A program made the translations under genes and the position numbers. Positions 1-9,250 of a DNA stretch of 64,000 nt are shown here, one piece after another; the stretch's first letter is position 1; each line of letters opens with the position of its first letter. The stretch is from Myxacorys californica WJT36-NPBG1 (GTDB lineage: Bacteria; Cyanobacteriota; Cyanobacteriia; Leptolyngbyales; Leptolyngbyaceae): NCBI GenBank assembly GCA_019359315.1, contig JAHHHO010000019.1, positions 25,396 to 89,395 on the forward strand, written 5' to 3'. Under the pieces are notes generated by a model. The model saw only the letters and a list, made by a program, of their open reading frames with translations, had not been told where the DNA came from and made no database searches.

Positions 1-100
1 CAATGCGATCGGCTAACCAACTCGGATAGTCATTCAGGAGATGAACGGGTAAGCCGAGGACGGAGAACTGGTTCGACTGAGATGGAGTTAAATAAGTCAC
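1..100 (-). CDS. WecG/TagA/CpsF-family glycosyltransferase, N-terminal part (runs off window)
   Basis: The first about 33 codons of a minus-strand gene are present; the rest lies left of the window. The peptide begins VTYLTPSQSNQFSVLGLPV and continues HLLNDYPSWLADRI. The pattern VLGLPVHLL-DYPSWL resembles the opening of WecG/TagA/CpsF transferases, which add N-acetylmannosaminuronate-type sugars to lipid-linked glycans. GTG at 98-100 is the only plausible start: going upstream in frame a TAA is met before any ATG, GTG or TTG. No clear Shine-Dalgarno is seen. The family call rests on a short segment and is moderate. Confidence 0.5.
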   Translation of the reverse strand, partial: MTYLTPSQSNQFSVLGLPVHLLNDYPSWLADRI

Positions 101-169
101 AGGAGAATTTCTGATTCGCGAGCATTAACATTAAGTAACGCTTAGGGTATCGCTATCGCAATTTCATTG

Positions 170-214
170 CAAGTCGGGATTGGTGTAAGTCGGGATTGGT
201 GCAAGTTGGATTGG
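170..214. repeat. 16-bp tandem repeat, about 2.8 copies
   Basis: Two near-identical 16-bp units (AAGTCGGGATTGGTG preceded by C or T) at 170-185 and 186-201 are followed by a degenerate third copy to 214. They lie in the spacer between the partial glycosyltransferase gene and proB. No open frame is associated. Confidence 0.7.
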
Positions 215-350
215 ATGAATGCCTCTCTCAATGAAAAAAGGATTTAGGGGAGGTCTTCGATTTAAGTTAAGTTGCGAGCTACAGTTGCGGGCTGCTGGAG
301 AACAAGAGTTTTAGTAATACCAATTCCCTAAATAGTCGCTACAGATCTTG

Positions 351-378
351 GTAAAGACGCGATTAATCGCGTCTTTAC
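351..378. repeat. 28-bp perfect palindrome
   Basis: The sequence GTAAAGACGCGAT-TA-ATCGCGTCTTTAC equals its own reverse complement over 28 bases. It would form a 13-bp stem with almost no loop. Similar palindromes with a GACGCGAT core are, from memory, common dispersed elements in filamentous cyanobacteria; here one lies downstream of proB. It has no T-run, so it is not a typical terminator. Confidence 0.75.
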
Positions 379-469
379 GTGAGGAGCATGTGTATCAGGG
401 TTTTTTAGAAACGGTATAAGTCTGTTTTGATACAGGTTTACAGGGGTGGCAGGCACTTCTGATCTCAAC

Positions 470-700
470 GTTTCGGCTTCGGAAGGAGAGGTTTCAAGCT
501 TCGATCTTGAAGTTTCAGGCTTTGAAGGCGGCGTTTCAAGCTTTGAAGGCGGAATTTCAGGTTCGGAGGGCGGAGTTCCAGATTCAGAAGGCGGAGTTCC
601 AGATTCAGAAGGCGGAGTTCCAGGTTCAGAAGGCGGAGTTCCAGGTTCAGAAGGCGACACTCCGAGTTCAGAAGGCGACATTCCGAGTTCGGAGGCTGAA
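470..700. repeat. 21-bp tandem repeat array, 11 units
   Basis: Eleven contiguous 21-bp units run from 470 to 700. The best conserved ones read GTTCCAGATTCAGAAGGCGG plus A; the flanking copies are diverged (GTTTCAAGCTTTGAAGGCGG). Because 21 is a multiple of three and the units lack stops, four overlapping frames stay open on both strands, giving heptapeptide-repeat shadows such as SEGGVPG on plus and PSEPGTP on minus. The array lies just beyond the 3' end of proB. I treat it as a non-coding minisatellite because no frame has a good start, a Shine-Dalgarno or non-repetitive conserved sequence. Confidence 0.8.
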
Positions 701-776
701 CGGTGGAGATTGAAGGGCGATTATCCCTTGAGAACTGCAAAGCAACCTTGGCTTCCAGCGTTCACGAACTCGTCGC

Positions 777-1898
777 TCACGAATTCAGAACAAGATTATC
801 TCGATGCACAACGGTTTCAGCACCCGCATAGCCTAAAATAGCTGCAATTTCGTCTGAGCGCCGACCTCGAATCTTTTGCAGTTCGGCGCTAGTGTAGTTA
901 ACCAACCCCCTCGCGATTTCTTGTCCAGCGCGATCGCAAAGTCTCACCGCATCCTGACTCTCAAAGTCTCCTTCAATCTGAATAATGCCAGCCGCTAGAA
1001 GAGAGCGTTTTAACTGCCGCACCGCATTTACGGCTCCTTCGTCTAAAGTTAGCGTTCCAGTTGGAATTAAGCCATGAGCAATCCAGCGCTGGCGAGCATT
1101 AATTGGGCGGGGCTGGGGTTCAAACTGAGTTCCAATCGATTCTCCAGCCAAAATTTTGAGCAGATTTTCGGGTGAGCGTCCTTGGGTAATTACGGTTCTC
1201 ACGCCTGCATCCGTTGCAATTCGGGCGGCGGAAATCTTCGTAATCATGCCTCCTGTCCCCCAAGCTGTGCCTGACGTCCCGGTGTTCACGCCAGCTAATT
1301 CTTCGATGCGCTGGACTCGAATAATCGGTTCAGCATTGGGATTGCGACGCGGATCGGCAGAATATAAGCGATCGACATCGGTAAGCAAAAAGAGCCAATC
1401 TGCACGGACTAAACCTGCTACGAGTGCCGATAGGCTGTCATTGTCGCCAAACTTGAGTTCTTCAACTGCAACGGTGTCGTTTTCATTCACAATCGGCACA
1501 ACGCCCAACTGTAGTAGAGCCTGAAACGTTTGATAGACATTGATGTAGCGATTTCGCTCAACTAAGTCGCCACGGGTGAGGAGGACTTGGGCGATCGGTT
1601 GCTGCATGGCGGTAAACAGGTCGTCGTAAATTCGCATCAACCGCCCTTGACCTACGGCAGCAACGGCTTGTTTGAGCGCGATCGCTTTCGGACGTTCGGT
1701 TAAGCCTAGCCGCGCACAACCAACCCCAACCGCTCCCGACGACACCAGAATCACGCGATGTCCTTGCCGCCGCAGTTCACACAAAACTTCGATCAGCGAT
1801 GCGATCGTGGAGAGGGCTAACTGTCCTGAATTCGGTTGCGTCAGGCTAGACGTACCAATTTTAATGACTAATGTTTGAGCTACCACAGTTTGAACCAT
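777..1898 (-). CDS. proB: Glutamate 5-kinase
   Basis: This 373-residue cytoplasmic enzyme phosphorylates glutamate, the first step of proline synthesis. The amino acid kinase domain carries [10 protein letters not shown] near the N-terminus, SSGAVGVG around residue 50, NENDTVA and [12 protein letters not shown] in the middle, and a glycine-rich GTGGMITKI segment. The last about 100 residues ([19 protein letters not shown] onward) form the PUA domain, so the length is that of the long form. ATG at 1896-1898 is preferred over a GTG one codon upstream. The gene is monocistronic here; proA is not in the window. Confidence 0.95.
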   Translation of the reverse strand: MVQTVVAQTLVIKIGTSSLTQPNSGQLALSTIASLIEVLCELRRQGHRVILVSSGAVGVGCARLGLTERPKAIALKQAVAAVGQGRLMRIYDDLFTAMQQPIAQVLLTRGDLVERNRYINVYQTFQALLQLGVVPIVNENDTVAVEELKFGDNDSLSALVAGLVRADWLFLLTDVDRLYSADPRRNPNAEPIIRVQRIEELAGVNTGTSGTAWGTGGMITKISAARIATDAGVRTVITQGRSPENLLKILAGESIGTQFEPQPRPINARQRWIAHGLIPTGTLTLDEGAVNAVRQLKRSLLAAGIIQIEGDFESQDAVRLCDRAGQEIARGLVNYTSAELQKIRGRRSDEIAAILGYAGAETVVHRDNLVLNS

Positions 1899-1973
1899 CA
1901 CCCGCTACATCACAATACGGTCGCGTTAATCATGATGCCTGAAAATAGGATCAACTGCCTTCCACAATTGAGC

Positions 1974-2360
1974 ATGAGTGAAGAACAAGATATTTTAGCT
2001 GTCAATCATGCGTTTTACCGAGCTTTTGAGAAGAAAGATTTGGACGCCATGAATGCCGTTTGGTCAAAGGGCGCGGGAAGTATTTGTATTCATCCAGGGC
2101 GAGAAGCATTACGAGGATGGGAACGCATTTCTGATTCCTGGCAAAAGATTTTTCGCAATACAAACTATATTGAAATTGATACACAAATAATCACGATTGA
2201 AATCAACGGCGACTTAGCTTATGTTGTGCTGATTGAGACAGTATTGCAAGTAGTAGGACGGAGGCAACTTCAAGCGCGATCGATGTCAACCAATGTGTTT
2301 GAGCGAATGGCAAAGCAATGGTATCTAGTGCATCATCATGGCAGTCCGTTGGTGGGGTGA
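1974..2360 (+). CDS. NTF2-like / SnoaL-like domain protein
   Basis: A 128-residue protein with a single cone-shaped NTF2-like domain (SgcJ/DUF4440-type). The pattern AFYRAFEKKDLDAMNAVW, then CIHPGREALRGWE, then LVHHHGSP at the C-terminus is typical of a cyanobacterial group of small unknown proteins. Such folds bind small ligands or dimerise; no substrate can be named. I use ATG 1974 (MSEEQ) because similarity begins there; in-frame ATGs at 1932 and 1935 and a longer frame overlapping the proB start are possible. It is divergent from proB with a short shared promoter region. Confidence 0.75.
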   Translation: MSEEQDILAVNHAFYRAFEKKDLDAMNAVWSKGAGSICIHPGREALRGWERISDSWQKIFRNTNYIEIDTQIITIEINGDLAYVVLIETVLQVVGRRQLQARSMSTNVFERMAKQWYLVHHHGSPLVG

Positions 2361-2402
2361 GGGATAGAGTTATTGAAATTGATTAGAGAGCCTTTCAGCC
2401 GA

Positions 2403-3524
2403 TCACGTTGTCTCATCGATTAACTCGCGCACCTTTTGAGCGATCGCAGCTTTATCAAATAGCTCTAAACACTGCTTACGCAACCATGCACCATCACAGC
2501 GTTGATCCGTCGATTGGAGCATCTCAACACACGCCGCTGCCACCGCCACCGGATCGCGATGAGGCACGCGCCACCCTAACGCACCATCCTGCAACGGATC
2601 AGCAGAACCGTCAGCATCGCCTGACAGAACAGGAACGCCGCATGCCATCGCTTCGAGGTAGACAATTCCAAATCCTTCTTGAGAGGGCATCACATAGGCA
2701 TCCGCGAGGCAATAGTGCAGCGGCAAATCTTCAGTGGCGACAAAGCCCGCGAAAATAACGCGATCGCGCACTCCCAATTCTTCTGCTAAATGCGCTAGTC
2801 GGGGTTGATCATCGCCACGACCAATCACCAAATATTTCACATTCGGAAAACGCTGCGCGATCGCGGGCAAGGCGCGAATCGTCACATCGACACCCTTATA
2901 CGGATCGCCTGACCACAACCGTGCGACCGTCATCAAAACTTTAGCTTCCCGTAGTCCATACTTCTCTACCAGTTCCGGTGATTTGGCTTGAGGAGCAAAC
3001 ACCGTTCCATCAACCGCACAGAACAGAAATTGGAAACGCTGAGGATCAATTTGGTTGGACGCACAAGCGCGATCGCGGGAATAGCGGCTAATCGTCCAAA
3101 TTTGCTCCGCCTTACGAAGCGCGTTTTGCTTGGCAGGTGAAAGCGGTTCCCAGACTTCTTTGCCGTAGGTCAGCACTGTGTACGGAATTCCCAAGGGTTG
3201 ACACAAGGTTTGAACTAATGGGGCGAGTAGAATGTGACCACAGAACACTCGATCAGGACGATGGTTGATCAGATGCACCAAGAGCGCGATCGCCAGTCTC
3301 GTTCGTCCTAACAGGGCCGACTTTGATTTGAAGTAGTGAAACTTCAGATTTGAATGCTCCGACGAGTTCTCAACCTCTGCGCCGTCCCGCAGGAGAAAGA
3401 CATCTCCGCGTGTGGGTAGCGCAGCATAAGCGTTCAGAATGTCTTTGACATAAGACTGAATTCCTCCCTCACGCGAGAAAATTTCTAAAAAGACGAAAGC
3501 ATGATGGGGAGATTGAGCGTTCAT
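2403..3524 (-). CDS. GT4-family glycosyltransferase
   Basis: A 373-residue GT-B fold glycosyltransferase, probably using a nucleotide sugar to extend an exopolysaccharide, lipopolysaccharide or glycolipid. The N-terminal half has the acceptor-side motif FSREGGIQSY; the C-terminal half has MTVARLWSGDPYKGVDV (donor phosphate binding), VIGRGDD, and the GT4 signature EGFGIVYLEAMACGVPVL with its two spaced glutamates. The frame continues 23 codons upstream, but that stretch is the terminator hairpin of the preceding gene (3547-3574), so ATG 3524 (MNAQSPHHAF) is chosen. The sugar specificity cannot be read from sequence. Confidence 0.85.
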   Translation of the reverse strand: MNAQSPHHAFVFLEIFSREGGIQSYVKDILNAYAALPTRGDVFLLRDGAEVENSSEHSNLKFHYFKSKSALLGRTRLAIALLVHLINHRPDRVFCGHILLAPLVQTLCQPLGIPYTVLTYGKEVWEPLSPAKQNALRKAEQIWTISRYSRDRACASNQIDPQRFQFLFCAVDGTVFAPQAKSPELVEKYGLREAKVLMTVARLWSGDPYKGVDVTIRALPAIAQRFPNVKYLVIGRGDDQPRLAHLAEELGVRDRVIFAGFVATEDLPLHYCLADAYVMPSQEGFGIVYLEAMACGVPVLSGDADGSADPLQDGALGWRVPHRDPVAVAAACVEMLQSTDQRCDGAWLRKQCLELFDKAAIAQKVRELIDETT

Positions 3525-3546
3525 ATCAGAATCAATAGGCGGCATG

Positions 3547-3574
3547 AAAAAAGGGCGAACGTACTGTCCGCCCC
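3547..3574 (-). terminator. Intrinsic terminator downstream of the DUF2470 gene
   Basis: Reading on the minus strand, GGGGCGGAC, a short AGTAC loop and GTTCGCCC form an 8-bp GC-rich stem (one wobble) followed at once by TTTTTT. It ends the transcript of the gene at 3673-3957 and lies directly upstream of the glycosyltransferase start. Confidence 0.8.
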
Positions 3575-3672
3575 ACCAAGTATTCAGAAGCATCTACTGC
3601 TCTATGTAATTCCCATTTCAGAGCGCGATCTCACAGGGAGCTTCGGAGAATCGCACAGCCAGCTTTGCAAAA

Positions 3673-3957
3673 TTACGAGGCTTGAGGCACTTCCTTCAAC
3701 ATTTCAACAAGCGTCGTGTGAGCGTCTTTTGCATCTTCCAGTACATGATCAAACTCAACTCTCACTGGAACGGCTTGCCCGTTCACTTGGGCAGACAGAT
3801 CCATTCCTTCGGCATCGATCGCGACCATCTCAGCCGCACTCGCCTCATCTGCTTTGCCAAAAACTTTTGCATAGACCAACACCGCATCCGCATGGTCTTT
3901 GTTCATGTGGTTGCAGATGCGATCACTGATTGCTTGGGTAAATACCTCATCAGGCAT
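3673..3957 (-). CDS. DUF2470 domain protein
   Basis: A 94-residue protein consisting of a single DUF2470 domain, the module found at the C-terminus of HugZ-type heme-utilisation proteins. The motif ICNHMNKDHADAVLVYAKVFG is diagnostic, followed by IDAEGMDLSAQVNGQ and VRVEFDHVLEDAKDAHTTL. Stand-alone copies are common in cyanobacteria and plastids; their function is not settled, although heme or pigment-related roles have been suggested. ATG 3957 is supported by AGGAG nine bases upstream; nine more in-frame codons precede it. Transcription ends at the hairpin at 3547-3574. Confidence 0.85.
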   Translation of the reverse strand: MPDEVFTQAISDRICNHMNKDHADAVLVYAKVFGKADEASAAEMVAIDAEGMDLSAQVNGQAVPVRVEFDHVLEDAKDAHTTLVEMLKEVPQAS

Positions 3958-4135
3958 CGTTTCATCTCCTGTCTTATCTGTCACGCATCATAACAAACAG
4001 GAGCCGAGGCGAAGAATGAATTGAGGCGTGAAAATTTTCTATGCCTTTATTCACAGATAGCTCTAGCCATAGACGGATGAAACACCCATCCCAAATCTGG
4101 TTGTTTCATTGATGTAGTTTTCTCCCCAAAAATTG

Positions 4136-4720
4136 ATGCTGAAGTTAGTTGTTCGGCAAGCTCAATGGCTTATTGCCGTGCTTCCTATAGGAGCTTGTAT
4201 CGCAGGTTTCACCCCCTCTGCTTTGGCTCAAACGACTCCTAAATCAGCGGTTGAATCAGCGGCTGAATCGTTGGTTGAACCGTTGACTACTCAATCTGCA
4301 ACTACTCAATCTACAAAAGCTGCAACCTTACCGGTTCGACTAGAAATTCAGCTAAAACAGCGGCGTGTCACGCTATATCAGGGAGAAACCAAAGTTAAAA
4401 GTTATCCGATCGCGGTGGGTCGTCCTGGCTGGGAGACGCCCAAAGGAAGCTATAAAGTGCAGCAGAAAATTGAGAAACCGACTTGGATTCATCCCCTGAC
4501 CGGAGAAGTGGTGAAAGGCGGCGATCCAGAAAATCCGTTAGGAAAATATTGGCTTGGATTCTGGACAGACGGAAAGAACTGGATCGGATTTCACGGCACG
4601 CCAACTCCTAAATCGGTTGGCACAGCGGCATCTCACGGTTGCATCCGCATGTACAACAAAGATATTTCCGAACTATTTGCCAAAATTCCGATCGGTACAG
4701 AAGTGACTGTCCGTGACTAA
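4136..4720 (+). CDS. L,D-transpeptidase (YkuD domain), exported
   Basis: A 194-residue exported enzyme predicted to act on peptidoglycan, forming 3-3 cross-links or attaching proteins. An N-terminal signal peptide (hydrophobic WLIAVLPIGACIAGF, cleavage near ALAQ) is followed by a Ser/Thr/Glu-rich linker and the YkuD domain. The domain has VALINE-type entry strand LEIQLKQRRVTLYQG, then the catalytic block HGTP with a serine-rich gap to SHGCIRM, where Cys is the nucleophile. ATG 4136 is used; the adjacent upstream TTG is less likely. The gene stands alone between convergent and co-directional neighbours. Confidence 0.9.
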   Translation: MLKLVVRQAQWLIAVLPIGACIAGFTPSALAQTTPKSAVESAAESLVEPLTTQSATTQSTKAATLPVRLEIQLKQRRVTLYQGETKVKSYPIAVGRPGWETPKGSYKVQQKIEKPTWIHPLTGEVVKGGDPENPLGKYWLGFWTDGKNWIGFHGTPTPKSVGTAASHGCIRMYNKDISELFAKIPIGTEVTVRD

Positions 4721-4906
4721 AGACAAATATCCATTCTTGATCTGAAAAATCAGACCATTGGGGGAGAGCTGCGCGATTACTAATCTTTACACTTCAGAAC
4801 TGTGGTGACGATTCGACTTAGATTCTCACTGGCAGCAAAAAACAATCGCAGCCTGTAGCCCATCAATCATCCGGGCATGTAGATTCAGTACATCAAGGAG
4901 AACCAA

Positions 4907-5923
4907 ATGAACGGAAAGAAGCGTGTGTTTAGTGACTTATTCACCATGAAAGGCGTTGCGAAATTAGCAGGTACTTTAGGAATTGCAGGTGTGGGTTCCT
5001 TCTTGGCGCTTCCTGCATTAGCACAGACCTCTCCCCTCAATCCCAGACCTAGCATTTTTAACGAAGCTCCCTATAACAAGAGTCTTGCTCAGGCAACGCC
5101 AGATCAAACGACGCCTGGTATGATGTCGGCTCCCACAAGCGGCACAGGCGAAGCAACGCCCCGCAATTCAACACCTTCTTTAGCAAAAGTTAATCCTAAC
5201 CCCAGCATTTTTAACGAAGCTCCCTATAATCGGGCACTCTCAGCTGGCAGCACCACGGCTCCAGATAGCAGCGCTATGCCGGGTATGTCTGGCTCCTCGG
5301 ACAACACCATGCAGGCTCCTGGCAGTTCTTCGTCGGACTCGACTCAAATGTCGCCGTCTGGGTCAGGAATGTCTCAGCAGAATCCAGGTCAGTCGGGATC
5401 GGGAAGCTCTACCTTGCAGCAAACTGCTCCTAACACTCCCAACAATGGTTCGAGCACAGGTGACGCTTCTCAGCCAGGAACGTCTCAGCAGAATCTGTCT
5501 CAGCCGGGATCGGGAAGCTCTACCCTGCAGCAAACTGCTCCTAACACTCCTAACAACGGGTCTACTCCTGCTTCCCCCTCTAATGTGGGTCCGGGCAGCA
5601 ACACGGACAGAAGTACCCCAGGTACCAACTCGACTACAGAAACGACTCCTGGTGGTTCTTCAGGAACTCAAGTTACGCCTGGTTCAGGCAGTGGCACGGG
5701 CGATGTGATTGTGCCGACTACGCCTAGTGGGTCTGTGACTCCTGGTGGGTCTGTAACACCTGGCAGCCCTAGCAACACGGCTCCGACAACGCCTGATTCA
5801 ACCATTCCTTCGACAACGACTCCTGATAACACAACAACGCCTAATACAACGGCTCCTGATGATACAACAACTCCTTCCCAGGGAGGAACTGAGTCTGGTG
5901 GAGGCGTGCGGGCGCTTTGGTAA
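4907..5923 (+). CDS. Secreted Pro/Ser/Thr/Gly-rich low-complexity protein
   Basis: A 338-residue protein of unknown function. Residues 1 to about 40 are a signal peptide with a hydrophobic GTLGIAGVGSFLALPALAQ core and an ALAQ cleavage site. A ten-residue motif PSIFNEAPYN occurs twice (shortly after the signal peptide and about 57 residues later), each preceded by an Asn-Pro-rich lead. The rest is disordered Gly, Ser, Thr and Pro with an internal duplication containing GSGSSTLQQTAPNTPNNGS. The start is supported by AAGGAG eight bases upstream. It could be a cell-surface or matrix protein, but nothing defines a biochemical role. Confidence 0.75.
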   Translation: MNGKKRVFSDLFTMKGVAKLAGTLGIAGVGSFLALPALAQTSPLNPRPSIFNEAPYNKSLAQATPDQTTPGMMSAPTSGTGEATPRNSTPSLAKVNPNPSIFNEAPYNRALSAGSTTAPDSSAMPGMSGSSDNTMQAPGSSSSDSTQMSPSGSGMSQQNPGQSGSGSSTLQQTAPNTPNNGSSTGDASQPGTSQQNLSQPGSGSSTLQQTAPNTPNNGSTPASPSNVGPGSNTDRSTPGTNSTTETTPGGSSGTQVTPGSGSGTGDVIVPTTPSGSVTPGGSVTPGSPSNTAPTTPDSTIPSTTTPDNTTTPNTTAPDDTTTPSQGGTESGGGVRALW

Positions 5924-6011
5924 AAGCTGCTCAAGCGCTAGGTTTGCCTAGATTGAGCGATTTCTACTGGGTCTGCCAACCTTGATCAGGCAGAACGCTG
6001 AACCAATAAGT

Positions 6012-6046
6012 AAAGGGACGCTCCTTCAGAAGAAGCGTCCCTTTTT
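6012..6046 (+). terminator. Intrinsic terminator, probably bidirectional
   Basis: AAAGGGACGCT and AGCGTCCCTTT form an 11-bp stem with a CTTCAGAAGA-type loop, followed on plus by TTTTTC. It lies between the secreted-protein gene (plus) and the secDF operon (minus), so it may end both transcripts. Confidence 0.85.
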
Positions 6047-6089
6047 CAGGTTTGGCTATGTTAGTAACTTCTCTAGCGTCTCGCTAATG

Positions 6090-6485
6090 CTAATTAATCC
6101 ATTTCCAAAGCGGATGATTTGCTCCTTGATAGCGAATTTTGAGTACTCTGGCTTCAAGCCTCTTCTGCTCAACTTTTGAAAGACCAAAGAGAATATTTCG
6201 GCTTTGCCAAACAAGAGTACTTACAGTCATGCCAACGCAAAGACCTAACCCGATCGCGGCGATGGGATGACGAGCAAGTCCGTGACGCACGGCCGCCCAG
6301 GTAAAATACTGTTGCAGTAGAGAAATAGACTCTCGTAAGCTCCACAAGCTTAGCAGGCCAACCGTGAGCCATAGCCCGATCACAACGATCCATCTCCCGA
6401 GCACGGTTAATCGATGCAACTTACGCACTGAGGTTTGAAACGTTGGATCAGAAGGTGACGAGTCGGACGAGCGCGGGTCGTGCAT
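6090..6485 (-). CDS. Small membrane protein downstream of secF
   Basis: A 131-residue protein with two predicted transmembrane helices: WIVVIGLWLTVGLLSLWSL at about 32-50 and IAAIGLGLCVGMTVSTLVW at about 75-93. A charged Ser/Pro-rich N-terminus precedes them and a basic tail with QKRLEARVLKIR follows. No family is recognised. ATG 6485 lies ten bases after the secF stop on the same strand, so it is the third gene of the secD-secF transcript. That position suggests, but does not prove, a link to membrane protein export. Confidence 0.7.
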   Translation of the reverse strand: MHDPRSSDSSPSDPTFQTSVRKLHRLTVLGRWIVVIGLWLTVGLLSLWSLRESISLLQQYFTWAAVRHGLARHPIAAIGLGLCVGMTVSTLVWQSRNILFGLSKVEQKRLEARVLKIRYQGANHPLWKWIN

Positions 6486-6495
6486 ATTGTAGATG

Positions 6496-7476
6496 CTACC
6501 CTAGTGAATCTTTAGAGACAGTCGCTTCGGTTGGCGTTGCGCTGACAGGCGCGATCGCGTTTCCAGTCCGTTCTCGCCACAGGGCAAGCAATGTACTAGC
6601 GATGAAAATGCTAGAGTACGCACCCATCGTGAATCCAATAATCAATGCCAGGGCAAAGTTCTTCAGCGTCTCTCCTCCAAATAAGAAGAGGGAAGTTAAG
6701 GTCAGCAAGACCGTTAGCGTCGTGTTAATTGAGCGCGTCAACGTTTGGTTTACAGCATCGTCAACAATATCGTTAATGTGACGACCGGGACTGAGACTGA
6801 TGGTTTCCCGGACGCGATCGTAAATCACGACCGTGTCATTCACCGAGAAACCGACGATTGTTAACAACGCCACGATGAATAAACTATCCACTTCTGTGCC
6901 GTTGATCAGACCCAAAATGGCAAAAAATCCAATAGTGATCAGCACATCGTGGAGAAGGGCGACGATCGCAAAGACGGCATAATCGAACTGATACCGAATG
7001 GTTAAGTACAGTGCGATGCCGGCAAACGAGACAATCAGCGAGAGCAAGCCCGATGAGAAGAGTTGACGACCGATTGTGGGTCCGACCGTATCGATCTGAG
7101 TTTTCTTAACATCAAACGTTCCGATTTTTGACTCTAAAGCAGATTGCAGCTTGGATCGCTGATCCACGTCCAGAGTCGTCGTCCGAATCGTAACCGCATG
7201 TTGCTCTTGCCCAAGAACTTGAATGGTACTGCCAGCCAATCCTTGAGTATCTAGCACGTCACGAACTGCTGCCGTCTGAATCGGCTGATCGCAATTATTC
7301 GGTTTTGTGCAATCTAATTCAAATTGGAGGCGGGTTCCTCCGACAAAATCTAGGCTGGGGCGCAAGGGTGCCTGAATTTGAGTCCAGAGAATCGCCATTG
7401 CCGCCAATCCCGCCAGAATTAATGCTGAAGAAATGGCCCACCAAAGTCCCCGTTGACGAATAACATTCAGTTTCAT
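6496..7476 (-). CDS. secF: Protein translocase subunit SecF
   Basis: A 326-residue RND-family membrane protein that works with SecD to pull preproteins across the membrane using the ion gradient. It shows the expected order: first helix near residue 15-30, the SecF signature [12 protein letters not shown], a periplasmic domain with AVTIRTTTL, and a block of five helices containing [21 protein letters not shown] and [19 protein letters not shown] 7476 overlaps the secD stop by four bases (ATGA), indicating translational coupling. Confidence 0.95.
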   Translation of the reverse strand: MKLNVIRQRGLWWAISSALILAGLAAMAILWTQIQAPLRPSLDFVGGTRLQFELDCTKPNNCDQPIQTAAVRDVLDTQGLAGSTIQVLGQEQHAVTIRTTTLDVDQRSKLQSALESKIGTFDVKKTQIDTVGPTIGRQLFSSGLLSLIVSFAGIALYLTIRYQFDYAVFAIVALLHDVLITIGFFAILGLINGTEVDSLFIVALLTIVGFSVNDTVVIYDRVRETISLSPGRHINDIVDDAVNQTLTRSINTTLTVLLTLTSLFLFGGETLKNFALALIIGFTMGAYSSIFIASTLLALWRERTGNAIAPVSATPTEATVSKDSLG

Positions 7477-8891
7477 GAGGTTGCCTCCGCCGACGGTTTG
7501 TTAGGAATGTTGGGGCAAAAGAGTTCTGGCTTTCGCAAACTTTGAATGCTCAACACGTAGAGCATGAGTGTCCGGCTACAGGTAATAGCTGTAAACATAC
7601 TAATTACAACTCCCAATGCCAGCGTTAGCGCAAAGCCTCGAACGAGACCTGCGCCGAGCCAAAACAGAGCGGCACATGCAATCAGCGTCGTGACGTTGCT
7701 ATCGAGAATGCTGGAGAAGGCGCGAAAGAATCCAGATTCGACCGAGCGATAGAGCGTTTTGCCCGCTTTAATTTCCTCGCGGGTACGCTCAAAGATCAGC
7801 ACGTTGGCATCGACGGCCATCCCAATACTGAGAATGAAGCCTGCAATACCAGGCAGCGTCAGGGTAACGCCAAGCAAATTAAATGCGGCAAAGGTAAGCA
7901 AGGCATAGATGACCAGCGCGATCGCGGCAATGACGCCGGGCAATCGGTAGTAGACAATCATAAACACCAGCACCAGTGTCAAACCACCGATACCCGCAAT
8001 AATGCTGCTTCTGATGCTGTCTTGACCCAACGTTGCACCCACGGTTCGGTTCTCGACAATTTGAATGGGAACCGGAAGCGAACCACCGCGAAGCTGTAGC
8101 TCTAGCTCTCTGGCGGATTCTGCCGTAAAGTTTCCGGTAATGACCGCATTACCTCCGGTGATGCCTGTTTGGGAGAATTGCCCAGGGTCAACACTGGGAG
8201 AGCTAAGCAGTTTGTCGTCGAGAAAGATTCCCAAACGGGTGTTGGTTTGAGCCGCTTTCTTGGTGAGGGCTGCAAATAAATCGGCTCCTTTTTGGTCGAA
8301 GGAAATGCCGACGGCCCAAACGTTACCTTGGAGTTCGGTGCGAGCGTCCTTGAGGTAGCGACCGTCTAGCCCCGTTTTCTCATAAACCTGTTTGATTGCA
8401 TCCTCGACCTGCTTTTCTTTCGCGGCGATCGCGGCTTGGTTGGCAGCGATCGCGGCTTGGTCGCCCGCTTTTTCTAAGGCGGGTTGTTTTGCCTGCAATT
8501 CTTGCAGTTCTTCTTGCCGGACTCGTAAAAATGCGATTTGAGTCGGATTTTCTGAGCGAAAGTCTAGCTGTGCTGTTCCGCCCAAGACTCGTTCCGCTTG
8601 TAGAGGATTATCGACTCCTGGAAGTTGAACGAGTACCTGATCTTCTCCTGCGGTTTGAATCACAGGTTCAGATACTCCTAATCCGTTAATCCGCCCTTCA
8701 ATTACTTTTTGAACGGCTTCGAGTTCTCGCTCTGTAATTTTCTTAATTTCTTCGGTGGGTTTTACCTGAATAGTGAGCTGAGACCCCCCCTGCAAGTCTA
8801 GTCCTAAGCGAGTTGGCACTTTAACAATAACGACGATTGAGGCGATCACCAGTGCCAAGATTAATAACAATAATCCGCGTTGCCTTCCCAT
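7473..8891 (-). CDS. secD: Protein translocase subunit SecD
   Basis: A 472-residue partner of SecF in the Sec translocon of the plasma and thylakoid membranes. After one N-terminal helix comes [15 protein letters not shown], the SecD P1 region with [21 protein letters not shown], and the C-terminal helix bundle with [17 protein letters not shown]. An insertion rich in Ala, Gln and Lys (about residues 110-165) elongates the periplasmic head. The frame extends seven codons upstream to a TTG, but ATG 8891 ([10 protein letters not shown]) fits the family start. First gene of a three-gene operon. Confidence 0.95.
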   Translation of the reverse strand: MGRQRGLLLLILALVIASIVVIVKVPTRLGLDLQGGSQLTIQVKPTEEIKKITERELEAVQKVIEGRINGLGVSEPVIQTAGEDQVLVQLPGVDNPLQAERVLGGTAQLDFRSENPTQIAFLRVRQEELQELQAKQPALEKAGDQAAIAANQAAIAAKEKQVEDAIKQVYEKTGLDGRYLKDARTELQGNVWAVGISFDQKGADLFAALTKKAAQTNTRLGIFLDDKLLSSPSVDPGQFSQTGITGGNAVITGNFTAESARELELQLRGGSLPVPIQIVENRTVGATLGQDSIRSSIIAGIGGLTLVLVFMIVYYRLPGVIAAIALVIYALLTFAAFNLLGVTLTLPGIAGFILSIGMAVDANVLIFERTREEIKAGKTLYRSVESGFFRAFSSILDSNVTTLIACAALFWLGAGLVRGFALTLALGVVISMFTAITCSRTLMLYVLSIQSLRKPELFCPNIPNKPSAEATS

Positions 8892-9250
8892 AGCCAAACC
8901 TGATACAGACAAAGGCTATGATAGCTCTTTCTTCAGGGTTTAAGGCTGATGGAGGGATGTGGAGCTAGGGCAAACATATAAAAAATGGGTTCTTGTTTAG
9001 CAAGGATTCTAGGCCAGGTAAGCAAGAACGATGAAGGCCTGAAATGCTAGACCTCAAGGATCAAAGCTTCCATACGTTTACCCTACAACATCCTTGTTTG
9101 AGTCCTAACGTTCATGTTCAACGGCGGCTAGTAACCTTCGCGTTACCACCGAGGTCTCTGAACTATTCGTTGCGACACGGTTGTTGTGCTGCCGTCCGCT
9201 ACGAGGTTCTCGGTTTTGTTAGAGAGTAGTTCAAACTGAGACAAGAACTA
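8892..9250. other. Intergenic region upstream of secD
   Basis: About 360 bases with no supported gene. It should hold the secD promoter on the minus strand and the 3' end of the toxin-antitoxin transcript region. The 61-codon frame at 9044-9229 has no Shine-Dalgarno and no recognisable sequence. Confidence 0.5.

Noticed and set aside
328..681. Minus-strand frame encoding PSEPGTP repeats
   Set aside because: Same repeat read on the other strand; equally open in other frames, so openness is not evidence of coding.
446..841. Plus-strand frame encoding SEGGVPG heptapeptide repeats
   Set aside because: It is the translation of the 21-bp minisatellite, runs into proB antisense, and has no ribosome binding site.
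3525..3593. N-terminal extension of the GT4 glycosyltransferase
   Set aside because: The extension is translated terminator hairpin of the preceding gene.
9044..9229. 61-codon frame upstream of secD
   Set aside because: No ribosome binding site and no coherent protein features.
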